Source: Rhizobium leguminosarum (GTDB lineage: Bacteria; Pseudomonadota; Alphaproteobacteria; Rhizobiales; Rhizobiaceae). Taken from it: 64,000 bases of DNA. The notes below the pieces were generated by a model. That model had not been told where the DNA came from, did not search any database, and saw only the letters and a list, made by a program, of their open reading frames with translations. The position numbers and the translations under genes are program-made. Shown here piece after piece: positions 53,176 to 62,649 of this stretch. How positions within the stretch are numbered: the stretch's first letter is position 1; each line of letters begins with the position of its first letter. The DNA lies in the NCBI RefSeq assembly GCF_002953715.1, contig NZ_CP025014.1, positions 1 through 64,000 on the forward strand. Reading direction: 5' to 3'.

Positions 53176-54173
53176 TATTTGGTGCTCCTGCCTTGCAGAC
53201 GGATGCGGGGATCGAGGAAGCCGAGCGCGATGTCGGAGATCAGCACGCCGATGACGTTGAGGAAGGCCAGGAACATCAGGAAGGAGCCGGCAAGATACAT
53301 GTCCTGGCTCTGCAGCGCCTTGATGAGCATCGGCCCCGTCGTCTCGAGCGACAGCACGATCGCGACGATCTCGGCGCCCGAGATGATCGACGGCAGGATC
53401 GAGCCGATATCGGCGACGAAGAAGTTGAGCGCCATGCGCAGCGGGTATTTGATCAGCGCCTTGAGCGGCGGCAGGCCCTTGGCGCGGGCGGTGACGACAT
53501 ACTGCTTCTGCATCTCGTCGAGCAGGTTGGCGCGCAGCCGCCGGATCATGCCGGCCGTGCCGGCCGTGCCGACGATGATGACGGGGATCCAGAGGTGAGA
53601 GAGGATCGATCGTGCCTTCTCCCAGCTCATCGGCGCCGAGATATATTGCTGGTCCATCAGATGGCCGATCGAGATGCCGAACCAGATATTGGCGAAATAC
53701 ATCAGGATCAGCGCCAGCATGAAGTTCGGAATGGCGATGCCCATCAGGCCGAGGAAGGTCAGCCCGTAATCACCCCAGCTGTACTGGTGCGTGGCCGAAT
53801 AGATGCCGATCGGAAAAGCGATCAGCCAGGTGAGCAGGATCGTCGTGAAGGAGACGAGCATCGTCAGCCACAGACGATCGCCGACCACGTCGGAGACCGG
53901 CAGCTGGTATTCGAAGGAATAGCCGAAATCGCCGTGCAGCATGCCGCCGACCCAGTAGAAATAGCGCACGATCTCCGGCTTGTCGAAGCCGTATTGCAGG
54001 CGCATCTCCTCGATTTCCTGGAGGTTGGCGGTCTCGCCGGAGGCACGCAGCTCGGCGATCTGGCTCTCGAAGAAGTCGCCCGGCGGCAGCTCGATGATGG
54101 TGAAGACCAGCGCCGAAATGACGAAGAGCGTCGGCACCATGGCGGCGATGCGCCAGAGAATGTATCTGAACAC
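53175..54173 (-). CDS. ABC importer permease, DppB/YejB type
   Basis: 332 aa, GTG start with AGGAGG upstream. Six membrane segments; FRYILWRIAAMVPTLFVISALVF at the start is typical for DppB. The EAA-like loop (VVTARAKGLPPLKALIKYPLRMALN) is present. Pairs with the 52003 permease. Follows the binding protein gene by 3 bp. Confidence 0.93.
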   Translation of the reverse strand: MFRYILWRIAAMVPTLFVISALVFTIIELPPGDFFESQIAELRASGETANLQEIEEMRLQYGFDKPEIVRYFYWVGGMLHGDFGYSFEYQLPVSDVVGDRLWLTMLVSFTTILLTWLIAFPIGIYSATHQYSWGDYGLTFLGLMGIAIPNFMLALILMYFANIWFGISIGHLMDQQYISAPMSWEKARSILSHLWIPVIIVGTAGTAGMIRRLRANLLDEMQKQYVVTARAKGLPPLKALIKYPLRMALNFFVADIGSILPSIISGAEIVAIVLSLETTGPMLIKALQSQDMYLAGSFLMFLAFLNVIGVLISDIALGFLDPRIRLQGRSTK

Positions 54174-54176
54174 GCC

Positions 54177-56084
54177 TCAGGCCTCCTTGTACCAGAATGC
54201 ATCCGGCATATAGACGCCGAGATAGGAGGTGGGATCGAAGCCGTAGAGCGCTTTCTCCGGCAGGTTTTGCAGCTTGGCGGCGCGAAGGATCGGCTGCAGC
54301 GTGCTGTTGATGAGGCCGATCGAGAACACCTGCTGCGTATAGAGCGACAGCATCTTGTGCCAGATCACCTGGCGCTCCTCGAATTTGGCCGTCGAGCCCC
54401 ATTGGCTGAGCAGGTCGACCAGTTCGGCGGCCTCCGGCAGGTCGGGTGCGACGCCCTCCTGGCCGGCGGAGAGGTAGTGCATGCCCCAGAGCGGCCATTG
54501 CAGCTGATCGTCGAGTGTCGGCGCAAGGCCTGCGGGCGACATGTCGGCCGTCGGCACGCCATTGTCGAGGCCGTACCAGATCGACATCATGATCGAACCG
54601 CTCATGGCCCGGTTGCGGAAGACGTCGCGCTGCGAGGTACGGGTATAGAGCGCCAGGCCGATATTGGCCCAGTGGTCGTGCACCAGCTCCAGCACGTCGG
54701 TGTCGAGATTGCTCTCGCCGGCGGTCTCGACGGTGATCTCGGCGCGCCGCCCGTCGGGCAGCAGCCGGATGCCGTCGTCGTCGCGTTTGGTCAAGCCGAG
54801 CTCGTCGAGCAGGCGGTTGGCCTCGGCGGGATCGAACTTCACGAAGGCGTCGGCATATTCCTGCTTGAAGAGCGGGCTGTCGGGCAGGACCGTATCGGCG
54901 CTTGGCGTGCCAAGGCCGTAGAAGGCCACCATGTTGACCTCGTGCCGGTCGATCGCCAGCGACAGCGCCCGGCGCAGGCGCACGTCGCGGAAGAGGCCGC
55001 GCCACACCTCGTCGGCGCAGTTGAGGTTCGGCAGCAGCGTGATGCGCGAGCCGCGCGCGAGCTTCCAGAGATTGACCTTCACCGGGAAGCGCTTCTCGGC
55101 CTCCTTCAGGAAGGTGTAGTCGTTGAAATCGATGCCGGTGACCTGCAGGTCGGCTTCGCCTGCACCCGCCTTGGCGGCGATGATCGACGAGGAGGAGACG
55201 TTGAGGATGAAACGGTCGAGATAGGGAAGCTGCCTGCCGGTCTCGTCGATGCGGTGGAAGAACGGGTTGCGCTCGAAGACGAACTGCTCGGACGGCAGCG
55301 GCGTCGTATTGCGCCAGGGATCGAGCGTCGGCAGGTTCGGATTTTCCGGACGATAGGAACGCGCCATCTTGATGTGCAGATCCTGCCATTTCTTGACGCG
55401 GTAGGTCTTCATCAGCTCGTCCATCTTCGCCTGGTCCGGCTGGAATTTCTTGTGGAACTGCTTGAGATAATGACCAGGGCCGAAGATGACGAGCGGCTGG
55501 GGGCCTGCCAATGTCGGCAGGAACATCGGGTTGGGTTTTTCCCAGGTGTAGCGCACGGTCAGCGCATCGAGCATCTCGAAGCGCGGCAGGCTGCCGTGCG
55601 GACGAAGCTCGAGCGCGCCGCCGCCGGGTGTCAGCTTGTCGTTCAGGATGACATCTTCCCACCAGTAGCGGAAATCGTCGGCCGTGAACGGCTGGCCGTC
55701 GGACCATTTATGGCCCTCGCGCAGCGTGAAGGTGAAGACCGTGTCGTCCTCGGACTGGAAACCGGCCAGGATATCCGGCTGGAACTGCAGATGCTTGTTG
55801 TAGCCGACCAGGCGGGCATAGCCGTAGATCGTCATGAAGCGGATGTCGCGCTGGCTACCGATGATGGTGCGCACCGTGCCGCCATAGGCACCGGGTTCCA
55901 GCCCCATCTCCTTCAGGTTGACGATGCGCGGGCGGACAGGAATGCGCTCGGCCATCGGCGGCAGGCTGCCTGATGTCAGCCGTTCCTTCAGGAATTCCGG
56001 CTCGGCGGCGAGTTGCGCCCTCACCACCGCGGGCGCGATCGCCGCACCGACGAGGCCGCCAAGGAATACGCGACGCGTCACCAT
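54177..56084 (-). CDS. Extracellular solute-binding protein, family 5, Tat-exported
   Basis: 635 aa. Twin-arginine signal (MVTRRVFLGGLVGAAIAPAVVRA), so it is folded before export. SBP_bac_5 body: FTFTLREGHKWSDGQPFTADDFRYWWEDV, ALSLAIDRHEVN, LLDELGLTKRDDDG. Length is above the usual 500-550. The first codon used is ATG 56084, overlapping the ATPase stop by one base (TGATG); AAGGAG lies upstream. The ligand could be a peptide or an oligosaccharide; the adjoining glycosyltransferases make the latter worth considering, but the sequence does not decide. Confidence 0.92.
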   Translation of the reverse strand: MVTRRVFLGGLVGAAIAPAVVRAQLAAEPEFLKERLTSGSLPPMAERIPVRPRIVNLKEMGLEPGAYGGTVRTIIGSQRDIRFMTIYGYARLVGYNKHLQFQPDILAGFQSEDDTVFTFTLREGHKWSDGQPFTADDFRYWWEDVILNDKLTPGGGALELRPHGSLPRFEMLDALTVRYTWEKPNPMFLPTLAGPQPLVIFGPGHYLKQFHKKFQPDQAKMDELMKTYRVKKWQDLHIKMARSYRPENPNLPTLDPWRNTTPLPSEQFVFERNPFFHRIDETGRQLPYLDRFILNVSSSSIIAAKAGAGEADLQVTGIDFNDYTFLKEAEKRFPVKVNLWKLARGSRITLLPNLNCADEVWRGLFRDVRLRRALSLAIDRHEVNMVAFYGLGTPSADTVLPDSPLFKQEYADAFVKFDPAEANRLLDELGLTKRDDDGIRLLPDGRRAEITVETAGESNLDTDVLELVHDHWANIGLALYTRTSQRDVFRNRAMSGSIMMSIWYGLDNGVPTADMSPAGLAPTLDDQLQWPLWGMHYLSAGQEGVAPDLPEAAELVDLLSQWGSTAKFEERQVIWHKMLSLYTQQVFSIGLINSTLQPILRAAKLQNLPEKALYGFDPTSYLGVYMPDAFWYKEA

Positions 56085-57973
56085 CAACGCAACTCCTTGG
56101 CATCGGCGCCCTTGCGGGCGCGCACCAGATGGCCGTCGCCGAGGTCGGTATAGGCAAGTTCGGAAGCGTCGTCATGTTCGGCGGTGAAGGTCACGCCCCA
56201 GTTCTGCTTGTCGGCGGCGCCGTTTTCTCTGAGCGCCTTGAAATCGAGCGGTCGGTCGAGATCGGGGAAGGGGACGGCGGCGAGCAGCGATTTCGTATAG
56301 GGATGCACCGGATCGCGCAGGATGATCTCGCGCGGCGCGATTTCGACGATGCGGCCCTTGCACATCACCGCGATGCGGTCGGCCATATAGTCGACGACGG
56401 CGAGATTGTGCGAAATGAAGAGATAGGTAAGCCCCAGCTCCTTCTGCAGGTCCTTCAACAGGTTGAGGATCTGCGCCTGCACGGAGACGTCGAGGGCCGA
56501 AACCGGCTCATCGAGGATGACGAGCTTCGGGCCGAGCGCGAGAGCGCGCGCAATGCCGATGCGCTGGCGCTGGCCACCCGAAAAACTGTGCGGGTAACGG
56601 CTGAGATAACGCTTGTCGAGGCCGATTGCCGCCATCAATCCTTCGACCTTGCGCTTGCGCTCGTCACTGTCGCCGCGGTCATGGATCTCGAGAGGTTCGC
56701 TCAGGATGTTGCGCACCGTCATGCGCGGCGAGAGCGAGGAGACCGGATCCTGGAACACCATCTGGATCTTGGTCCGCATGTCCTGCAGTTCGGAGCCTTT
56801 GACGGAGAGGACGTCGACGACCTCCTTGCCGTCGTTGAACACCACCGCGCCGCTGTCCGGCGTGATGGCGCGCATCAGGATCTTGCTGAGCGTCGTCTTG
56901 CCGCAGCCGGACTCCCCGACCAGGCCAAGACATTCGCCGCGGCGGATGTCGAAGCTGACGTCGTCGACGGCGCGCAAGACGGTGGCTTCGTGCTTGCCGA
57001 AGAAACTGCGCTTGCGCGTCTTGTAGGTCTTCGAGAGATTGGCGACGGAAAGCAGGATGCCCGGCGTCTCTGCCTGGAGCGGCTTCTTCTTGCCGACGAG
57101 GGACTCGAGATTGACCGTTACCTCGCGCAGCGCTTTCAGCCGCTCGCCGGGTTTCATGTCGAAATGCGGAACGGCGGCCATCAGGCCCTTGAGATAGGGA
57201 TGCTGCGGATTGCGGAAGATCGCCTCGACGGGTCCTGCTTCCATGATCTCGCCGTGATAGATGACGACCACCTCGTCGGCCATATTGGCGACGATGCCGA
57301 GATCGTGGGTGATGAGCAGCATCGCCATGCCGAGCTTGGCCTGCAGCTCGCGCAGCAGTTCGAGGATCTGCGCCTGGATCGTCACGTCGAGCGCCGTCGT
57401 CGGCTCGTCGGCGATCAACAGCGCCGGCTTGCAGATCAGCGCCATGGCGATCATCGCGCGCTGGCGCATGCCGCCCGACAGTTCGAACGGATACATGTCG
57501 TAGGTGCGATGTGGATTGGAAAAGCCGACCAGGCCGAGCATCTCCTCGGTCCTTTCACGGGCTTCCTGCTTGTCGGCCTCGGTATGGATCAGCAGCACTT
57601 CGCTGATCTGATTGCCGATCGTATGCAGCGGCGAAAGCGAGGTCATCGGCTCCTGGAAGATCGTCGCCATACGCCGGCCGCGCAGGTCGCGCATTTCCTC
57701 GCTGTCGCGCGGAAAGGACAGGATATCGGTCGTGCTGCCGTCGAGCGGATCGGTAAAGAGAATACGGCCAGACGCCTTGGCCGGATTGGGCAGGATGCCC
57801 ATGACCGACTGGCTGATCACCGATTTTCCGGAGCCGGATTCACCGACGAGAGCGGTGACTTTGCCCGGAAGGATGCGAAGATTGGCTTCTTTTACGACGC
57901 GTAACCGGTCACCGAAAACCGAGAAGGAGACGTCGAGATTTTCAATACGCAACAGATCGGCCGCAGACGCCAT
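56084..57973 (-). CDS. Dual-domain ABC importer ATPase (DppD-DppF fusion, YejF/GsiA type)
   Basis: 629 aa with two complete ATPase domains. N-terminal: GESGSGKSV, LSGGMRQRAMIAMAL, LLIADEPTTALD. C-terminal: GESGCGKTT, FSGGQRQRIGIARAL, LVILDEPVSALD. All catalytic residues are intact. Fused ATPases energise a single importer. First gene of the operon ATPase-SBP-permease-permease, all gaps under 4 bp or overlapping. Confidence 0.94.
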   Translation of the reverse strand: MASAADLLRIENLDVSFSVFGDRLRVVKEANLRILPGKVTALVGESGSGKSVISQSVMGILPNPAKASGRILFTDPLDGSTTDILSFPRDSEEMRDLRGRRMATIFQEPMTSLSPLHTIGNQISEVLLIHTEADKQEARERTEEMLGLVGFSNPHRTYDMYPFELSGGMRQRAMIAMALICKPALLIADEPTTALDVTIQAQILELLRELQAKLGMAMLLITHDLGIVANMADEVVVIYHGEIMEAGPVEAIFRNPQHPYLKGLMAAVPHFDMKPGERLKALREVTVNLESLVGKKKPLQAETPGILLSVANLSKTYKTRKRSFFGKHEATVLRAVDDVSFDIRRGECLGLVGESGCGKTTLSKILMRAITPDSGAVVFNDGKEVVDVLSVKGSELQDMRTKIQMVFQDPVSSLSPRMTVRNILSEPLEIHDRGDSDERKRKVEGLMAAIGLDKRYLSRYPHSFSGGQRQRIGIARALALGPKLVILDEPVSALDVSVQAQILNLLKDLQKELGLTYLFISHNLAVVDYMADRIAVMCKGRIVEIAPREIILRDPVHPYTKSLLAAVPFPDLDRPLDFKALRENGAADKQNWGVTFTAEHDDASELAYTDLGDGHLVRARKGADAKELR

Positions 57974-58128
57974 ACCAATGAAATTCCCCAGTCTTCTATG
58001 TTCCCGTTAAGGCACACTATCGTACCGCAAACGGGGTGTCTAGCTGATGACAATCATAGAAAAACCGCCGCCTCCCGCCGAAGTTCCCCCGGGCGAGACA
58101 CGCAGATTATGGCAGGGGTTCTAAGCTC

Positions 58129-59472
58129 TTACTGGATGAATTTCTCCATGCTGGTGTGCTTGACCTGTTTCTTTGCGTCACGATGCAGGAGAATGACCTG
58201 CTCGGCTTCTGAAAGTCCGTTCTGCACGGCCTCGCGGAAGCTCTCGTCGACGTTGATTGCGGGCGCCGGCGCACGCGGCTGCAGCACCGTCACCTTCTGG
58301 CGGATGCCGCGCAGCTTCTCCTCGCCGAGCGTCGTCCATTCGCCGCCGCAGTAACCGGCGAAGGCCTGGCTGGCGACGACCTCGCGGCCGTATTTCTTGG
58401 TAAGGATCTGCAAACGTTGGACCTCGTTGACCGCCGAGCCGAAGGCGGAGAAGGTCAGGCGGTCCTTGAGGCCGACATTGCCGAACATCACGTTGCCGAC
58501 ATGCAGGCCGATGCCGTAGCCGACCCTGGTCAGGCCCTTCTGCTCGCGGTCCCTGTTGAGCTCGGCGACCCGCGCCTGCGCCTGATGCACGGCCGAAAGT
58601 GCCGCCTCGCAGGCAATTTTCGATGGGTCCTTGTGGCGTCCGCAAGGATAGACGGCGAGGAAGCCATCGCCGAGGAAACTCAGGATCTCGCCGCCATTGC
58701 GGTTGAAGGGGGCGGCGATCGCGTCGAAGAACTGGTTCAGCGTGTCGATATAGGCCTGCCGGCCTTCCTTTTCGGCATACATGGTGGATTCACGCATGTC
58801 GCCCATGACCAGCGCCGCGCGGATCGTCTCACCGTCGCCGCGGCGGATCTGGCCGTTCAGCACCCGCTTGCCGGCGTCGCCGCCGAGATAGGTGGTCAGC
58901 ATGTTGTTGGCGAGCTTGCCGAGCACCGCCATCTTGGCGGCGACCGCCAGATGGTTCTGCATCCTGAGCAGCGCATCGATCATGTCGTCGGAAAAGCCGG
59001 TATTATGGTCAGTCGACCAGGAGCCCATCATGCCCTGCACGGAGCCGTCGCCGAAGGGCTGCACAAAGGCCAGGTAATCGGTGATGCTGTCCTTGCGCAG
59101 GTCCTCGAAGATCGGAAATTCGTTCGGCCCTTCCTGTATCAGCCGGCGGCGGATGTGCTGCAGATTGTTGTCGAGCAGGTAATAATAAGGGCTCTGGAGG
59201 AAGCGATCCGGCTTCTGTCCGGCGGGCATGCGGAAGCCCTCGATGGTGACGCCGCTGGCGCGCCGCCAGGTGAAGCTGAGCGCGTCGTAGAGCGGATGCA
59301 GCATCGAGAAAGAAAGATGCACGCGCGCAAGTGGCAGGCCCGCAGCAGTGAGCCTTTCGCAGAAACCGCGCACGATGTTTTCAAGCTCGTCTCCGGCCAG
59401 CGAAGAGTTAGTCAGCCATTCAGCGACCCGGTCCAACAGGATGGAGGACACGCTGGATTCGATCGTGCTCAT
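58129..59472 (-). CDS. Class III adenylate/guanylate cyclase homologue
   Basis: 447 aa. An N-terminal regulatory part of about 210 residues (unrecognised) and a C-terminal cyclase homology domain. Metal-binding segments are present: VMGDMREST and SFLGDGFLAVYP. The transition-state pair is kept (VNEVQR, Asn and Arg). The purine-specifying positions look unusual: Ser where Lys is normal (ILSFLGD) and Thr where Asp is normal (RLTFSAFG). Nucleotide made is therefore uncertain. The ATG has no strong ribosome-binding site; the longer frame to 59541 adds atypical residues. Lies upstream of the peptide-type importer on the same strand. Confidence 0.85.
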   Translation of the reverse strand: MSTIESSVSSILLDRVAEWLTNSSLAGDELENIVRGFCERLTAAGLPLARVHLSFSMLHPLYDALSFTWRRASGVTIEGFRMPAGQKPDRFLQSPYYYLLDNNLQHIRRRLIQEGPNEFPIFEDLRKDSITDYLAFVQPFGDGSVQGMMGSWSTDHNTGFSDDMIDALLRMQNHLAVAAKMAVLGKLANNMLTTYLGGDAGKRVLNGQIRRGDGETIRAALVMGDMRESTMYAEKEGRQAYIDTLNQFFDAIAAPFNRNGGEILSFLGDGFLAVYPCGRHKDPSKIACEAALSAVHQAQARVAELNRDREQKGLTRVGYGIGLHVGNVMFGNVGLKDRLTFSAFGSAVNEVQRLQILTKKYGREVVASQAFAGYCGGEWTTLGEEKLRGIRQKVTVLQPRAPAPAINVDESFREAVQNGLSEAEQVILLHRDAKKQVKHTSMEKFIQ

Positions 59473-59909
59473 TCTCGGTATGATCCTCATAAGGCACGCC
59501 ATCCCCAAGAGCCAAAAGTCCCTCGGCCGGCACATTTTCATGCGCAGGTCCCAAGGAAATCAGGATGTACGAGCGGTATTATTGTGTCAACGATCTGCCG
59601 AAAGCCCGGCAGCGGCGCCCTCAGTTCCCCATAGCGGAATCGGACGGGTAGTCCTTTCCAGGTGGTTCATTATCAAAAGTCAAAATAGGGATGCTGCAAT
59701 TGCGAAACAATGGGAGCTGCAATTTTTTGTGCGCTCAAGTTGCAGCAAAGGCCGCCGCCGAGTCATTTTCGCCACACCCGGTCAGCCACACCCAGATAAG
59801 CATGGCAAGGAGGCGCGGCCCTGTTTTCTGCTCCCCTTGTCAGCGGAGAGACGGAGCCCGGGTTTAATTTGCCTGGATCATGCATTAGATCAGCCTTCTC
59901 TTCCCCCGT
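59473..59909. other. Divergent intergenic region with repeated GCTGCAA words
   Basis: 437 bp without a gene. Three copies of one word: GCTGCAAT at 59693-59700 and 59716-59723 (direct) and TTGCAGC at 59740-59746 (inverted). The spacings (23 and 24 bp) are roughly two helical turns, so cooperative binding of a regulator is possible. No clear -35/-10 pair was found for either flanking gene. Confidence 0.45.
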
Positions 59910-61262
59910 TTGAAAGATCCCGCCTTGGCCCTCTCCCCCTTCGATACGCTTTTGCAGAAGATCGAAACCCGCGCGGCCCGTGCCGGCATCATCGGCCTCG
60001 GCTATGTCGGCCTGCCGCTGGCGATGGCGGTGGCGCGCAGTGGCTTTGCTGTCACCGGCTTCGACATCGATCCAGGCAAGATGGTGGCTCTCGATGCCCG
60101 CCGCTCCTATATCGACGCGGTGAGCGACGAGGCGCTGTCCGCCGAGATCGACGCGGGACGCTTCAAGGCGACGACCGATTTCGCCGGCCTCGACGAGTGC
60201 GACGTCATCATCATCTGCGTGCCGACGCCGCTCACCAAGCATCGCGATCCCGATCTTTCCTTCGTCGAGGCGACATCGCGCTCGATTGCCGCGCATTTGC
60301 GCCCCGGTCAGCTCGTCGTGCTGGAATCGACCACTTATCCCGGCACGACCGATGACGTGGTGAAGGTCATTCTCGAAGGCACCGGGCTGAAATCCGGCTC
60401 GGACTTTTTTGTCGGCTTCTCGCCGGAGCGCGAGGACCCCGGCAACCAGCATTATCATACCGCCACCATCCCGAAGGTCGTCGCCGGCGACGGCGACGAG
60501 GCGCTGGCGCTGATGAAGGCCTTCTATGGTGCGGCGGTATCGTCCGTCGTTCCGGTCTCCTCGAATGCGACGGCCGAGGCCGTGAAGCTCACCGAAAACA
60601 TCTTCCGCTCGGTCAACATCGCCCTCGTCAACGAGCTGAAGACCGTCTATGCGGCGATGGGCATCGATGTCTGGGAAGTGATCGACGCGGCCAAGACCAA
60701 GCCCTTCGGCTACATGCCCTTCTATCCCGGTCCCGGCCTTGGCGGCCATTGCATCCCGATCGATCCCTTCTACCTCACCTGGAAATCGCGCGAATACGAG
60801 CTGCCGACCCGCTTCATCGAACTTGCCGGCGAGATCAATTCGGCAATGCCGCGTCATGTCGTCGGCAAGCTTGCCGAGGCGCTCGACATCCGCGCCGGCA
60901 AGGCGCTGAGCCGCAGCAGGGTGCTGGTGCTCGGGCTCGCCTACAAGAAGAACGTCGCCGATATCCGCGAGAGCCCGTCGCTGCGGCTGATCGAGATCAT
61001 CGAGGAGCGTGGCGGGCGGGCGGATTATCACGATCCCTTCGTCGCCGAGATCCCGCCGACGCGCGAATACCAGGCGCTGAAGGGCCGCAAATCGGTGGCT
61101 CTGACGCCGGAGACCATTGCCGGCTACGATGCCGTGCTGGTCGCGACCGACCACGACAGGGTGGATTATGCGACGCTCGCAAAAAACGCCTCGCTGATCA
61201 TCGACACGCGCAACGTCTTCAACCGGCTCGGCCTCTCGGCCGATCACGTCATCAAGGCGTGA
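59910..61262 (+). CDS. Nucleotide-sugar (UDP-glucose / UDP-GlcNAc type) 6-dehydrogenase
   Basis: 450 aa from a TTG start with no ribosome-binding site visible, so the exact start is uncertain. Rossmann GLGYVGLPLA near residue 29-38, VPTPL, ESTTYPGTT, GFSPEREDPG, catalytic Cys281 in GGHCIPIDP, and GLAYKKNVADIRESP. It oxidises the C6 of a UDP-hexose to a uronic acid, using two NAD+. The sequence is closer to WbpA/UDP-N-acetylglucosamine dehydrogenases than to E. coli Ugd (GYVGLPLA, EREDPG), which would feed an uronic acid or amino-uronic acid into the nearby glycosyltransferases. The 3' end overlaps the DUF3095 gene by 11 bp, convergent. Confidence 0.9.
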   Translation: MKDPALALSPFDTLLQKIETRAARAGIIGLGYVGLPLAMAVARSGFAVTGFDIDPGKMVALDARRSYIDAVSDEALSAEIDAGRFKATTDFAGLDECDVIIICVPTPLTKHRDPDLSFVEATSRSIAAHLRPGQLVVLESTTYPGTTDDVVKVILEGTGLKSGSDFFVGFSPEREDPGNQHYHTATIPKVVAGDGDEALALMKAFYGAAVSSVVPVSSNATAEAVKLTENIFRSVNIALVNELKTVYAAMGIDVWEVIDAAKTKPFGYMPFYPGPGLGGHCIPIDPFYLTWKSREYELPTRFIELAGEINSAMPRHVVGKLAEALDIRAGKALSRSRVLVLGLAYKKNVADIRESPSLRLIEIIEERGGRADYHDPFVAEIPPTREYQALKGRKSVALTPETIAGYDAVLVATDHDRVDYATLAKNASLIIDTRNVFNRLGLSADHVIKA

Positions 61263-62427
61263 CGGAAACAGCCGAAAGCGACTTGCCGGTGATCTGGCTC
61301 GCGGCCACCGCATAACCGCCGGCGGCGCCATCGATGAAATGGATGTGATCGCGCGCGATCGGCGTCGGCACGAAGCAGGTCATCAGCGCTGAGGATTGCC
61401 GATGCAGGCCGTAGCGGGCCACACCCTTGGCCTGCGCCTGTTGCAGCAAAGTCTCGATGCGCTTCAGGTGTTCGGCGTCGACGTCGATCGTCATCTTCAG
61501 CCCGTCGTCGAACTTGCGGAAATCGGAATTGTCGGCGACGTCGCGCTTGTAGCGGCGGGCATCGAAGCGGCCGAGCGGAATGCCGAGCCTGTAGCACGCG
61601 ACCGTGATGCCGAGCTGCAGGAAGATGAAGAGCTTCTGCCACAACCGGCGGTTGGGTGGCGCGGTGGCCTTTGCCTCGCGATTGATGCCATGCAGCGAGA
61701 AGGCAAGGTCCGGACCGTCGGCCGGTACCGGATGGCTGTCTCGGTTCTGCTCGGTGGTGATGGCGACGATGCCGCTGACGAGCTCTTGAAATTCCCGGCC
61801 CGGCCGGCCTTCGCCGGGCACGGCGATAATCGAGACGATCTCGCCGTTTCGGGCATCGATCGGGCTCCAGCGGCAGGAGAGACCGGTGAGATCCGGGCGG
61901 GTTCCAGCGGGCGCGCGGGCAATGCCGTAACGGCCGAGCTTCATCTGTCTTTCGGCCCAGCTGGTGCCGCCGCCCCAGAACATCGCATAGGTGACATAAG
62001 GGCTTGCGGAATAACGCGCGACGCGGACGTCGAGGCCCTCGGCACGGGTGTCGGCGACCGGCACGATGGCGATGCGCAGCACCAGGTTCAGATCTTCCTC
62101 GACCCAGACCTGCGCGGCGGCAAGGGCGTCGCGTGCCGCCGCCTCCAGCGAACCCGGAAGCGCGATCAGCGCGCCGTCGCCGCCGAAGACGAAGGGATAG
62201 TCGCCCTTGCCGACGGAATTCAACACCGCTGAAATGACGCTGGCGCCCGCCATGTTGACGTCCTTGTAACGGCCGGCACCGATCGCCTGCGTCGAGCCGA
62301 CGATGTCGGCGAGCGCCAGCACCCATCCATCCGGCAGCGGCCGGTAGTTGGCGGCGTCGGTCACGCCCTCGAATTCGCTGAAGAGCGGCACTTCGGCAAA
62401 GAAATCTTCGTCGGTCACGGTTTTCAT
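61252..62427 (-). CDS. DUF3095 protein, cyclase-like
   Basis: 391 aa. I recognise the DUF3095 pattern. It contains LALADIVGSTQAIGAGRYKDVNMAGA and PFVFGGDGALIALPG, both resembling the metal-binding segments of class III cyclases, plus a C-terminal DUF-specific half (MTIDVDAEHLKRIETLLQ, MTCFVPTPIARDHIHFIDGA). Function unproven; annotated in databases as adenylate cyclase-like or unknown. The ATG at 62427 gives MKTVTDEDFFAEVPLF; an in-frame ATG at 62478 is possible but adds 17 unlikely residues. Convergent with the dehydrogenase gene. Confidence 0.78.
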   Translation of the reverse strand: MKTVTDEDFFAEVPLFSEFEGVTDAANYRPLPDGWVLALADIVGSTQAIGAGRYKDVNMAGASVISAVLNSVGKGDYPFVFGGDGALIALPGSLEAAARDALAAAQVWVEEDLNLVLRIAIVPVADTRAEGLDVRVARYSASPYVTYAMFWGGGTSWAERQMKLGRYGIARAPAGTRPDLTGLSCRWSPIDARNGEIVSIIAVPGEGRPGREFQELVSGIVAITTEQNRDSHPVPADGPDLAFSLHGINREAKATAPPNRRLWQKLFIFLQLGITVACYRLGIPLGRFDARRYKRDVADNSDFRKFDDGLKMTIDVDAEHLKRIETLLQQAQAKGVARYGLHRQSSALMTCFVPTPIARDHIHFIDGAAGGYAVAASQITGKSLSAVSVTP

Positions 62428-62510
62428 GTCATCGAGCTTAGCACAGACCCATGTTGCCACTGCAACGCCAATTCCCATTTACGGCAATCGACTTGGCGCG
62501 GTTTCATGTG

Positions 62511-62614
62511 TTAGAGCCTTTCTTCGTTTCCAGGACGCAGGGAAACGCCCTATCTTTTTGTTTTTACGCAATTCCGACGCAAAACCGCTGCCGCATTTTT
62601 GCTGGAATTGCTCC
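62511..62614. repeat. RIME-like repeat (diverged copy)
   Basis: TTAGAGCC ... TTTTTACGCAATTCC ... GGAATTGCTCC recalls the rhizobial repeat with AATTCC/GGAATT arms and a TAGAGC end. It lies in the leader of the methyltransferase gene. Confidence 0.55.
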
Positions 62615-62649
62615 AGGACCGCTAACGATTTCATGACGGATACGGATAG

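Noticed and set aside
53103..55973. Long plus-strand open frame of 956 codons opposite the importer genes
   Set aside because: Same pattern of low-complexity charged sequence; the minus-strand genes have clear families, ribosome-binding sites and overlaps.
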